Below are positions 1-7,585 of a stretch of 8,600 nt of DNA, in pieces (positions within the stretch are counted from its first letter, which is position 1; the number at the start of each line of letters is the position of its first letter). The position numbers were made by a program, and so were the translations under genes. Origin of the DNA: Chloroflexota bacterium (lineage in GTDB: Bacteria > Chloroflexota > Limnocylindria > Limnocylindrales > Limnocylindraceae); the NCBI GenBank assembly GCA_009692905.1, contig SHYI01000038.1, positions 1-8,600 on the forward strand, read 5' to 3'. The notes beneath the pieces are model-generated. The model had not been told where the DNA came from and searched no databases. It worked only from the letters and a program-made list of their open reading frames with translations.

Positions 1-1117
1 TCTCTTTGCGTGAGCGGTCGTTCTTGTACATACCCACGACTTGCGGAATGCTCATATGGCTCTCATCAAAAACGAGGAGCCAATCGGCTGGGAAGTAGTC
101 GAGCAGCGTCCATGGCCGGGAGCCAGGCTCACGGCGCGAGAGGTGACGCGAGTAGTTCTCAATTCCTGAGCAGAAGCCAACCTCGCGCATCATCTCCAGG
201 TCAAAGGTGGTGCGTTGGCGCAAGCGTGCCGCCTCGAGGACCTTCCCGCTTGCCTCAAGCTCGCGACAGCGACCCTCCATCTCAATCTCAATATCGCGAA
301 TCGCCTCAGAGAGCTTCGCCGCCGGCGTCACATAGTGGGTGGCGGGATAGATCGTCATCTCATTGCGCTCTGCAAGGATCTCCCCCGTCAGTGGATCCAC
401 TTCGGCGATTCGTTCCACCTCGTCGCCGAAGAACTCCACACGGAGGATCGTCTCCTCGCCGGCGGGCTGCACCTCAAGCGTGTCGCCACGCACACGGAAT
501 TTGGCTCGACCGAGGGTGGCGTCATTGCGCTGGTACTGCAGGTCGACGAGGTGGCGCAGGATGGCATCGCGGCGATACTTCCCTGACTTGCGCACCTTGA
601 GCACGGTGGCGCCGTAGTCCACCGGCGCGCCGAGGCCATAGATGCAGGAGACCGACGCCACGATGATCGTGTCGCGACGCTCAAAGAGCGCCTTGGTAGC
701 GGCGTGTCGCAGCTGGTCAATCTCATCATTGCGACTGGAGTCTTTCTCAATGTAGGTATCGGAGCGTGGGAGGTAGGCCTCCGGTTGGTAGTAGTCGAAG
801 TAGGAGACGAAGTACTCGACAGCATTCTCGGGGAAGAACTCCTTCAGCTCGGCATAGAGCTGAGCGGCGAGCGTCTTGTTGTGCGCAAGGACGAGCGTTG
901 GCCGTTGCACCTGCTGAATGACGTTGGCAATGGTGAAGGTCTTCCCTGTTCCTGTTGCTCCGAGGAGGACCTGGTGATGGAGGCCATCGGTGAGCCCTTG
1001 GACGAGCTCCGTAATGGCGGTTGGCTGGTCGCCGGTGGGGACGAAGTCGGAGCGCAGGGCGAAGGGGCGCCCCGCAGAGGGGGCCAGTTCCGCCGTGGGT
1101 TCAGTCGGTGGATTCAC
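1..1117 (-). CDS. uvrB: UvrB, excinuclease ABC subunit B (partial, N-terminal ~372 residues)
   Basis: UvrB is the damage-verifying helicase-like subunit of the UvrABC nucleotide excision repair complex. It is loaded by UvrA and then recruits UvrC for incision. Reading the minus strand gives an unbroken frame with the family landmarks. These are an N-terminal PTGDQPTAI segment, Walker A GATGTGKT at about residues 53-60 (Lys59), the damage-probing beta-hairpin [11 protein letters not shown] near residues 101-113, [23 protein letters not shown], and motif II DESH at 351-354. The hairpin reads YFDYY where E. coli has YYDYY, a mild substitution. The frame leaves the window just after NDRSRKE, so the later helicase motifs and the C-terminal UVR domain are not visible. 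The chosen start is GTG at 1117-1115, which puts PTGDQP at a normal distance. It lies inside the end of the upstream coaE-like gene (17-base overlap) and has no well-spaced Shine-Dalgarno, so translational coupling is likely. An in-frame GTG at 1180-1178 is a weaker alternative. Confidence 0.96.
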   Translation of the reverse strand, partial: MNPPTEPTAELAPSAGRPFALRSDFVPTGDQPTAITELVQGLTDGLHHQVLLGATGTGKTFTIANVIQQVQRPTLVLAHNKTLAAQLYAELKEFFPENAVEYFVSYFDYYQPEAYLPRSDTYIEKDSSRNDEIDQLRHAATKALFERRDTIIVASVSCIYGLGAPVDYGATVLKVRKSGKYRRDAILRHLVDLQYQRNDATLGRAKFRVRGDTLEVQPAGEETILRVEFFGDEVERIAEVDPLTGEILAERNEMTIYPATHYVTPAAKLSEAIRDIEIEMEGRCRELEASGKVLEAARLRQRTTFDLEMMREVGFCSGIENYSRHLSRREPGSRPWTLLDYFPADWLLVFDESHMSIPQVVGMYKNDRSRKE

Positions 1118-1748
1118 CCTGCAAGCATAGGCGGCGGAGCACGAGGCTCGCCGCGTGCACGGTCTCAGGCAGTGGGCCACTCCCGTCAATGCGTATCGCC
1201 CCGATCCCCGCCATCTCCGCAGCGATCCCCGCCTGTGCGGCGTTGCGCACCTGGAAATCTTCCTCGTTGCCGCCGCGGGAGGCGAAGCGGTCGCGACGGA
1301 CTGCCTCGTCAACGTGGAGGGAAAGGCTCCCGTCGAGCTCCTCGGCAAGCCCAGAACGCCCGAGTGCGATCGCCTCAACGAGCAAGAGGCGGACCCCCCG
1401 TGCCTGCGCATCTCGACTCGCCTCACTAATCGCTTGGCGTACGACCGGCCACTGCAGATCCTCAAGGCGGTGCATTACTGCAGGATCGGCAAATGCTCGC
1501 GCCGCAAGGAGGGCGCTGTCGAGGCTCCCATCGGCGCGACGCGCATCAGGCACTACGGCAAGGATCGCGTCGCGAAGCGACACATCAGTCGAACGCGCTG
1601 TGCGCAGGAGTGCATCCGCATCAACGTGCTCAACAGCGCCGCCAATAGCCTCCTGCAACTCGACATTCGAGGCAAGGGCCGCAGCAAGACTGCTCTTCCC
1701 CGACGCAATAAGGCCACCAAGGCCGACGCGGACGAGTCGACCACTCAC
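1101..1748 (-). CDS. coaE: Divergent dephospho-CoA kinase-like P-loop protein (215 aa)
   Basis: Dephospho-CoA kinase phosphorylates the ribose 3'-hydroxyl of dephospho-CoA, the last step of CoA synthesis, in the cytosol. The protein opens with a P-loop, GLIASGKSS (Gly12-Ser20, Lys18), close to the family's GGIASGKS. A DAD motif follows at 43-45, an ADGSLD segment at 72-77 (family: DG.LDR), a PVVR segment at 101-104 where the family has HP, LLLVEA at 121-126, and an R/Q-bearing lid-like region (Arg151-Gln172). Several usual residues are missing: the Arg after LD is Ser, the His of HP is Trp100, and the C-terminal ADxVIxN is IGAIRID. About eight extra residues lie between P-loop and DAD. The gene sits directly upstream of uvrB, as coaE does in mycobacteria, which supports the call. 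Start: GTG at 1748, overlapping the preceding stop as GTGA with GGAGG seven bases upstream. An ATG at 1778 in the same frame is less likely. Alternative: another P-loop nucleoside or nucleotide kinase. Confidence 0.68.
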   Translation of the reverse strand: MSGRLVRVGLGGLIASGKSSLAAALASNVELQEAIGGAVEHVDADALLRTARSTDVSLRDAILAVVPDARRADGSLDSALLAARAFADPAVMHRLEDLQWPVVRQAISEASRDAQARGVRLLLVEAIALGRSGLAEELDGSLSLHVDEAVRRDRFASRGGNEEDFQVRNAAQAGIAAEMAGIGAIRIDGSGPLPETVHAASLVLRRLCLQGESTD

Positions 1749-3706
1749 TTCGCCACCTCCCCCTCGAGGACGAGCCACGCCTCTTCCGCCTGTTGGAGCG
1801 CAGCCGTCACGTCGGCTAGCTCGCTCGCCACCTTTGCCAGCTCGGTATACGAAGCGATCACGTTTGGGTCAAGCATCGCAAGCTCGAGGTGACCCTTCCG
1901 TAGTCCATGTCGCTCAAGATCTGCCTCGATTGCAGAGCGACGTCGGCGCGCCTGCTCCTTGCTAAGTCGCTCTGGCTTCGGAGCTGCACTCTTCTTGGCG
2001 AAGGGCGCCGCAACCTTCGGCTGCGCTTTGGTAGTAACTGTTGCATGGGTCGTGAGTGCGCCTGGCGCACCGAGCCGCCCCGCAACGAGAGAGTCGGCAC
2101 TCCTCGTCGTCCAACCAGAAGCGACCGCCTCTCGCCAGGCGGTATAGCCGCCATCAAAGGCGGCCACGACACCATCTTCAACAACCCAAAGCGATGTACA
2201 GATGCGCTCAAGCAGTCGACGATCATGACTGACGACAAGGAGTGTGCGCTCGCCATCAAGCAGGAATCGCTCGAGTGATTCGCAGGCATCAATGTCAAGG
2301 TGGTTCGTCGGCTCGTCGAGCAGGAGCAGGTTGGCAGGCATCAGACCGAGAATGGCGAGCTCCAGTCGACTGCGCTCACCACCGGAGAGGACCGCAACCT
2401 CTTTCCCCACCGCGTCACCGCGGAAGAGGAACTTTGCAAGGTGCGCTCGTGCTTCAGAGACTTCAACGGGGACAGCGGTACGCAACGCTTCCAGCACCGT
2501 TGCGCCGTGCAACCCTGCTGCGCGAACCTGAGCAAGGTAGCCAGGCACCACGCCACCAGCAATCTCGACATTTCCGTCAAGGACTGGAAGGAGACCAGCG
2601 ATGGTCTTGAGCAGTGTGGATTTACCTGCACCGTTGGGGCCCACGATTCCAACGCGCTCGCCGCGGCGAAGGGCGAGGCTGCGCGCACGGGTGATCTCAA
2701 CCTGCGCCGGCTCTCGATACCCAATGGAGGCCTCGCTGAGCCGCAACGGTTCGGCCGGGCCACGCCCAGCTCCTTCAGCAGCGATCGAAAGCGAAATCGC
2801 CTTGCGCTCACGAACGACCGGCTCGATCGCAGCGAGACGGCGCTCATGCTCGTGCATCTTTGCGTACTTGCGATGGCTTCGATACGTCTGAATGAGCTCC
2901 CGCTCACGTTCAATCTCTTTCTCACGGCGATCTGCGTCGCGCTCATCGCCCTCATCGGCGGCACCGCGCTGCTTCGCATAGGCGCTGTAGTCGCCACGGA
3001 AGCGAGTGACGTGATGGGCACGAACCTCCCAGACTCGATCAATGACCGCATCCAAGAAGGCGCGATCGTGGCTCGCAACAATGAGTGCGCCGTTGCGCGC
3101 ACGCAGCGCCCCTTCCAGCCACTCGATCGCCTGAATGTCGAGATGGTTCGTCGGCTCGTCGAGCAGCAGCAGGTCTGGATCGGCGATCACCAGTCGCGCC
3201 AAGGCGACGCGGGTCTGCTCCCCTCCGGAGAGGCGCGCAGGGGCCTCACTGTGCCGTGCCGTTGGGAAACCGAGTCCTCGGAGCGCCGCGCCCACCCGGT
3301 CCTCCAGGGCGTACCCGTCAGCCGCATCAAACTTCGTCCGCGCATCGGCGTACTCCGTGGAGCCCGCGCGACCATCAAGCTCCATCTCGCGGAGTACGGC
3401 GGCCAGAGAGACGATCTCGGCGGCACCGCCGATCACGGCCTCAATGAGCGTCGGGGAGTTCAGTAGTTCGGGGTCCTGCGCTGACTCTTGCGCGAGGAGG
3501 TTGATGCGCAGCCCCTTGGCATGCTGCACGCGGCCCTGGTCAGGTGACTCAAGCCCCGCGACCATCTTGAGAAGGGTCGTCTTCCCTGCCCCGTTCGGGC
3601 CGACCAGGCCGATGCGCTCCCCAGCGGCAACGCTGAGCGTCACCTCATCAAGAATGACGGCGGCACCGATCTCGCGACGGACATCACTCAACGTGATGAT
3701 GCTCAT
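1745..3706 (-). CDS. ABC-F family ATPase (ribosome-associated type, Uup/YdiF-like)
   Basis: ABC-F proteins have two fused ABC nucleotide-binding domains and no membrane segments. Characterised members bind the ribosomal E site to relieve stalled or drug-blocked translation. Domain 1 shows Walker A GPNGAGKTT (36-44), signature LSGGE (159-163) and Walker B LLLLDEPTNHLD (179-190), with SHD at 212-214. A charged helical linker (about 238-305, many E/R/K) joins it to domain 2, with Walker A GPNGAGKST (356-364), LSGGE (440-444), LLLLDEPTNHLD (460-471) and SHD (493-495). DEPTNHLD is the ABC-F hallmark. A low-complexity stretch (about 535-580) leads to a predicted coiled-coil C-terminal domain (580-650) of the Uup/YdiF kind, which can bind DNA or RNA. 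At 653 residues the length is normal. The ATG start overlaps the mutM stop as ATGA and has a GGGGAGG Shine-Dalgarno just upstream. The linker is not obviously of the extended antibiotic-resistance type. The exact subfamily cannot be fixed by eye, so no gene symbol is given. Confidence 0.93.
   Translation of the reverse strand: MSIITLSDVRREIGAAVILDEVTLSVAAGERIGLVGPNGAGKTTLLKMVAGLESPDQGRVQHAKGLRINLLAQESAQDPELLNSPTLIEAVIGGAAEIVSLAAVLREMELDGRAGSTEYADARTKFDAADGYALEDRVGAALRGLGFPTARHSEAPARLSGGEQTRVALARLVIADPDLLLLDEPTNHLDIQAIEWLEGALRARNGALIVASHDRAFLDAVIDRVWEVRAHHVTRFRGDYSAYAKQRGAADEGDERDADRREKEIERERELIQTYRSHRKYAKMHEHERRLAAIEPVVRERKAISLSIAAEGAGRGPAEPLRLSEASIGYREPAQVEITRARSLALRRGERVGIVGPNGAGKSTLLKTIAGLLPVLDGNVEIAGGVVPGYLAQVRAAGLHGATVLEALRTAVPVEVSEARAHLAKFLFRGDAVGKEVAVLSGGERSRLELAILGLMPANLLLLDEPTNHLDIDACESLERFLLDGERTLLVVSHDRRLLERICTSLWVVEDGVVAAFDGGYTAWREAVASGWTTRSADSLVAGRLGAPGALTTHATVTTKAQPKVAAPFAKKSAAPKPERLSKEQARRRRSAIEADLERHGLRKGHLELAMLDPNVIASYTELAKVASELADVTAALQQAEEAWLVLEGEVAK
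1756..1760 (-). promoter_or_regulatory. Shine-Dalgarno GGAGG for the coaE-like gene
   Basis: GGAGG on the minus strand lies within the last codons of the ABC-F gene, seven bases before GTG at 1748-1746. Its spacing favours the GTG over the upstream ATG at 1778 as the start. Confidence 0.75.
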
Positions 3707-4698
3707 GCCGCCTCCCCTTGGCGCGCCGAGCGTCGACGCGCCGCAGCACGCTCGCTTCGTGTTGCACCGACAGTCTCTGGGGTCACCCGCTCACTCCAGC
3801 GGGGTCCGCGCACAGCACGCGACGCCGCAGCGCGCCCCGCGCCGCGTGGAGCACGCTGACAGGTACGGCAGACATGCGTGCCGCGACCCCCAACGACCGA
3901 GCGCTGAATTGCCGCACCGCACCGGTGACATGGCTCGCCGGTGCGCTGGTAAACGTCAAGGCGCTCCTGCATCTCGCCATCGCCATCTGGTGCCGTGTAG
4001 TCGTTGATCGAGGAGCCGCGGGCGGCAACCGCCTCGCTCAGCACGCCGACGATCGCGAGGTGCAGCGCGTCGAGCTGCGCCGGGCGCAGCCTGTTCGCAG
4101 GGGTGAGTGGATGGATCTTTGCGCGCCAGAGTGCCTCGTCGGCGTAGATGTTGCCGATGCCCACGATGCAGCGCTGGTCGAGGAGGAGGCTCTTGATGCG
4201 TGTTCCGCGATGCGCAATGAGTGCGCGAAGGGCGTCTGCGGTGAATGCCGCTGCGAGCGGCTCAACACCATGGTCGGCGAGGAGCGGCGGCGAGTGCGGG
4301 TCAAGGTTTGAGGCGGCCTCACCGTCGCTACGCTGCGCGACGAGCGCAACGCGCCCAAACGCACGGACATCCCGGAAGCGAAGCTCACGACCATCGTCCA
4401 GCGTGAGCGAGAGGCGAATATAGGGATCCCGTTCCACCGTAGCGGGCAGAACCAGCAGCTGCCCCGTCATTCGCAGGTGCACGAGGAGCAGGATTCCACC
4501 GGAGAGCTCAACGATGATCCACTTCGCGCGACGACGCGTGCCAAGGATGCGCCGGCCACGAACCGCATCGGTGAACGAGGGGGCATCAGGGGTCGCAAGA
4601 TTGCGTTCACGAAAGACGTTGGCGCTAGTGATCGTTGCGCCAGTGACGAGTCGTGCGAGATCACGGACGACCGTCTCCACCTCAGGCAGCTCAGGCAC
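3703..4698 (-). CDS. mutM: MutM/Fpg, formamidopyrimidine-DNA glycosylase with Arg-rich C-terminal tail
   Basis: MutM excises 8-oxoguanine and ring-opened purines and cleaves the abasic strand (base excision repair). The N-terminus MPELPEVETV carries the catalytic Pro2 and Glu3. Lys59 (RRRAKW) is the conserved beta-lysine. The lesion-space triad is Met77 (HLRMTG), Arg112 and Phe114 (DVRAFGR). The helix-two-turn-helix region includes GIGNIYADEALW (180-191). A C4 zinc finger is formed by Cys257/Cys260 and Cys277/Cys280, with the DNA-binding Arg272 in GGRGTHVC. Family members usually stop near the final CxxCQ (~270-290 aa). This protein is 331 aa and continues 50 residues as a basic Ala/Arg-rich tail. 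The start is GTG at 4698, since Pro must be residue 2. It overlaps the polA stop by 8 bases (GTGCCTGA) with no clear Shine-Dalgarno, so translational coupling is likely. The gene lies between polA, which fills gaps after base excision, and an ABC-F gene. The Nei paralogue is excluded by the Fpg-type N-terminus and lysine context only at moderate strength. Confidence 0.95.
   Translation of the reverse strand: MPELPEVETVVRDLARLVTGATITSANVFRERNLATPDAPSFTDAVRGRRILGTRRRAKWIIVELSGGILLLVHLRMTGQLLVLPATVERDPYIRLSLTLDDGRELRFRDVRAFGRVALVAQRSDGEAASNLDPHSPPLLADHGVEPLAAAFTADALRALIAHRGTRIKSLLLDQRCIVGIGNIYADEALWRAKIHPLTPANRLRPAQLDALHLAIVGVLSEAVAARGSSINDYTAPDGDGEMQERLDVYQRTGEPCHRCGAAIQRSVVGGRGTHVCRTCQRAPRGAGRAAASRAVRGPRWSERVTPETVGATRSERAAARRRSARQGEAA
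3711..3717 (-). promoter_or_regulatory. Shine-Dalgarno GGGGAGG for the ABC-F gene
   Basis: GGGGAGG on the minus strand lies inside the end of mutM, four bases before the ATG at 3706-3704. It supports initiation at the ATG that overlaps the mutM stop. Confidence 0.75.
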
Positions 4699-7549
4699 GG
4701 GCGGACCACGGCTTCATCTCGTCCCATCGCGGGCCGCTCTTCACCTCAACGGTGAGTGGCACATCCAGCGCGAGCGCACCCTCCATCGTGTCAACGAGGA
4801 TTGGCACGAGGCGATCAATCTCACCATTGGGGACCTCAAGCAGTAGTTCGTCATGCACCTGCAGCACGAGTCGTGCCTTGAGGCCCGCCTCTGCAAGTCG
4901 TGGTGCCAAACGGATCATGGCGATCTTGATCACATCGGCCGCCGTTCCTTGAATGGGATGGTTAATGGCAGCACGCTCCCCCGCCGCGCGTAGTGCAGGG
5001 TTCCCTGATCGCAGTTCTGGGATCGGCCGACGGCGCCCGAGCTGCGTTGTGACGGAGCCGTTCGCTCGCGCCTCCTCCTTGATGGTGTCGATGTAGCGAC
5101 GAATCCCCGGATAGCGCTCAAAGTAGCCAGCGATGAAGGACTTCGCCGCATCTCGAGAGATGCCCGCTCGGGTGGCCAAACCGAAGTCGCCCATGCCGTA
5201 GGCAATGCCGAAGTTCACCATCTTCGCCATGGCGCGCTCATCGGCGTCCACGTCGGCGGCTGGCTTGCCGAGCACGCGAGCGGCGGTCGCACGGTGAATA
5301 TCCTCTCCGGCGGCGAAGGCAGCGATCAGGTGCTCGTCGCGGGTGACGTGCGCCAAGATACGCAGCTCGATCTGGCTGTAGTCCGCCGCTACCAGGGTGT
5401 TCCCCTTCTCCGCAATAAAGGTGTTCCGGATCTTGCGGCCGAGGGCGGTTCGAATCGGAATGTTCTGCAGGTTTGGATCGGTGGAGCTGAGTCGCCCCGT
5501 CGCCGCCACCGCCTGCTGGAAGGTGGTGTGCACACGGCCGTCGCCCTCCACGAGCTTCGGCAGCGCCTCGACGTAGGTGCTCTGGAGCTTCGAAACGGTG
5601 CGCCACTCCATGGCGATCCCAACGATCGGATGCTCCCCCTGGATCTCCTCCAGGACGCTTGCATCGGTCGACCATGCGCCCGTCTTCGTCTTCTTCCCCT
5701 TCGGAAGGTTGAGCTCCACAAAGAGGAGTTCGCCGAGCTGCTTCGGCGAGCCGAGCGCAATAGGGTGACCAACGGCCCGCTCGGACTCCCGCTCCAAGCG
5801 CGCAATCTCTGCAGTGAATGCCGTGCTGAGCTCGCTCAGCGCGGAGCGATCAACGGCGACACCAGCGATCTCCATGCGTGCAAGTACTTCGACGAGTGGC
5901 AACTCGATCTCTCGATAGAGGCGCAGCGTGCCGGCCTCGCGCAACTCTTCAGCCAGGGGGCCGCGCGACGCTCGCGTCACAAGTGCGGCGAGGACCGCCT
6001 CCTGCAGCGGCTCCAGCCGGTCAGGGAGGTCGGCGCCGAGTCGCGCGGAGGCAACCTCCACGAGTCCAGGGTTGCGCATGGTGACGTTGGCAATCCAGGT
6101 GCCGAGCGCAACGTCGTCAACGAGGCGTGGTGAGGACTCAGGTCGAATGCTCACCATGGCGCCAATCAGCCCCTTCACGGCGAGACCGGCAATCTCGCGC
6201 TTGGAGTTGGCAAGCGATTCAAGGAGCGCATGCACCACGGCACCATCATCGGCGGCCAGAATCGTTCCCGCGTCATCGACAATCGCAATCGCCAGCTCGG
6301 CCTCTGGGCCACGTCGATCTGCTCCCACACCGCCAATGGCGAGGTGCCCCTGCGGCGAAAGGCCGCGGAACGCATCCCGCGCCTCATCTGCCGCGCGCAG
6401 AACGCGAATCCCCGCCGCGGCAAGCTCGCCACGCTTCACCTGTTCAATCTTGGAGTGGGCATCCGATTCGTCTGTGGCGCTGCTCGCCGCTTGGGTTGAT
6501 CTGCCCGCAGCGGTATTCCCCGCCGTCACCGCATCAAAGTTGAATCCGAGTTGTAGGTCGCTCCCAACTGTCACCTTCGGTGCAGTCTTTGCGACAGGTG
6601 CAGCAGAGCCTCGCAGCGCAGCACCCGCCGCAGCGGCGCTGACCGCGGCGTTCGCGGCAATACGATCTTCACCGGCCAGTGGCGGCAGTCGCTGTGCGAG
6701 TGCGCGGAACTCCAGATTGCGGAAGAGGGCGAGTGCCGCTTCGCGGTCATACACCCCAATCTCGCCACCCGTGGCCGGCAGGGTAAGTGGTGCATCGCGA
6801 TCAATCGTCATCAGCCCTTGGCCGGCGAATGCCGCATCACGGTTTGCAGCGAGCGACTCTCGGATGCGCACAGGCTCGACCTCATCGAGACGCGCGTAGA
6901 GCTGCTCTAGCGAGCCGAAGCTTGCAATCAACTTAGAGGCGGTCTTCTCTCCAACACCTGGAACACCAGGAATGTTGTCCGAACTGTCTCCCTTGAGTGA
7001 CTTGAAGTCAACCATCTGCTCTGGGGTGAGGCCGTACCGCGCGAAGACGCGCTCTGGATCGTATTCAACGATCGCATCAGCTCCACCCTTGGCGGTGTGC
7101 ATCAGGTGAACCTTTTTGGTGACCAGCTGCAACATGTCGAGGTCGCCCGAGACGATGTGCACCTCCCAACCGTCGCGCTCCGCCGCGGTGGCGATGGTAC
7201 CGATCACGTCATCTGCCTCGTACCCGGTTGCCTCTAGGAGCGGCAGTCCCAGCGCCGCGACAAGGTCTCGAACGATCGGCACCTGCGAGCGCAACTCATC
7301 GGGCATCGACGGCCGCTGCGCCTTATACGCGGGGAACCGCTCGTGCCGATAGGTCGTACCAGGGGCATCGAAGGCCACGATGGCACGCTCGGGATCGACG
7401 TCGGCCATCGTTCGCAGGAGGATGCTCGTGAAGCCGTACGCCGCATTGGTCAGTTGGCCGCGGCTATTGGTGAGCGGTGGCAGCGCATGGAAGGCGCGGT
7501 AGATCAGCCCATAGGCATCAACGAGGAGGAGTCGGCGCTTGGTTGGCAT
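4691..7549 (-). CDS. polA: DNA polymerase I, 5' nuclease plus family A polymerase, proofreading domain degenerate
   Basis: PolA fills gaps and removes RNA primers during repair and lagging-strand maturation. The 952-residue protein starts with a FEN-type 5'-3' nuclease (1 to ~295): Asp11 in LVDAYGLIYRAF, GYEADD (109-114), SGDLDMLQL (134-142) and GDSSDNIPGVPGVG (187-200). An Ala/Ser-rich linker (~296-370) follows. It contains QLGFNF (333-338), a possible sliding-clamp motif. Residues ~371-545 occupy the place of the 3'-5' exonuclease but lack the DxE of motif I, so proofreading is probably absent, as in Taq and mycobacterial PolA. The polymerase domain has motif A DYSQIELR (723-730, Asp723), motif B with Arg772, Lys776, Phe780 and Tyr784, and motif C QVHDE (897-901, Asp900). 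Phe at the O-helix position is the usual bacterial residue. The ATG at 7549 is the natural start of MPTKRRLLLVDAYG. No Shine-Dalgarno is visible before it. The stop overlaps mutM by 8 bases. Confidence 0.98.
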   Translation of the reverse strand: MPTKRRLLLVDAYGLIYRAFHALPPLTNSRGQLTNAAYGFTSILLRTMADVDPERAIVAFDAPGTTYRHERFPAYKAQRPSMPDELRSQVPIVRDLVAALGLPLLEATGYEADDVIGTIATAAERDGWEVHIVSGDLDMLQLVTKKVHLMHTAKGGADAIVEYDPERVFARYGLTPEQMVDFKSLKGDSSDNIPGVPGVGEKTASKLIASFGSLEQLYARLDEVEPVRIRESLAANRDAAFAGQGLMTIDRDAPLTLPATGGEIGVYDREAALALFRNLEFRALAQRLPPLAGEDRIAANAAVSAAAAGAALRGSAAPVAKTAPKVTVGSDLQLGFNFDAVTAGNTAAGRSTQAASSATDESDAHSKIEQVKRGELAAAGIRVLRAADEARDAFRGLSPQGHLAIGGVGADRRGPEAELAIAIVDDAGTILAADDGAVVHALLESLANSKREIAGLAVKGLIGAMVSIRPESSPRLVDDVALGTWIANVTMRNPGLVEVASARLGADLPDRLEPLQEAVLAALVTRASRGPLAEELREAGTLRLYREIELPLVEVLARMEIAGVAVDRSALSELSTAFTAEIARLERESERAVGHPIALGSPKQLGELLFVELNLPKGKKTKTGAWSTDASVLEEIQGEHPIVGIAMEWRTVSKLQSTYVEALPKLVEGDGRVHTTFQQAVAATGRLSSTDPNLQNIPIRTALGRKIRNTFIAEKGNTLVAADYSQIELRILAHVTRDEHLIAAFAAGEDIHRATAARVLGKPAADVDADERAMAKMVNFGIAYGMGDFGLATRAGISRDAAKSFIAGYFERYPGIRRYIDTIKEEARANGSVTTQLGRRRPIPELRSGNPALRAAGERAAINHPIQGTAADVIKIAMIRLAPRLAEAGLKARLVLQVHDELLLEVPNGEIDRLVPILVDTMEGALALDVPLTVEVKSGPRWDEMKPWSARA

Positions 7550-7585
7550 ACCGCGAGGGTACCGCAGGAGTGCAGAGCCCTTCGG
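7550..7585 (-). other. 36-base gap between the membrane-protein gene and polA
   Basis: This is the only intergenic stretch in the window. On the minus strand a small inverted repeat, AGGCG-TCG-CGCCT (7588-7600), spans the end of the upstream gene. A second, AGCC-GAAG-GGCT, follows within the gap. Neither has a U-tract, so an intrinsic terminator is not supported. Immediately before polA there is no Shine-Dalgarno. A TANNNT-like hexamer TACCCT (7561-7556) ends six bases before the ATG, the spacing expected for a leaderless promoter, but no good -35 element accompanies it. The gap therefore may hold a weak polA promoter or simply be read through. Confidence 0.3.

Noticed and set aside
2301..3166. 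A 23-base exact direct repeat (2301-2323 and 3144-3166)
   Set aside because: Both copies encode the Walker B DEPTNH region of the two ABC domains in one protein. Internal domain duplication with shared codon choice explains it, with no need for a mobile or regulatory repeat.
2300..3466. A 388-codon plus-strand frame with a hydrophobic stretch resembling membrane helices
   Set aside because: It is fully antisense to the ABC-F gene, and its hydrophobic part lies opposite the charged E/R linker, a known side effect of reading such codons backwards. No family motif or ribosome site is seen.
5294..6133. A 279-codon plus-strand frame opposite polA
   Set aside because: It is antisense to well-supported PolA polymerase motifs and is open because of GC-rich codon bias. 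It has no recognisable domain.
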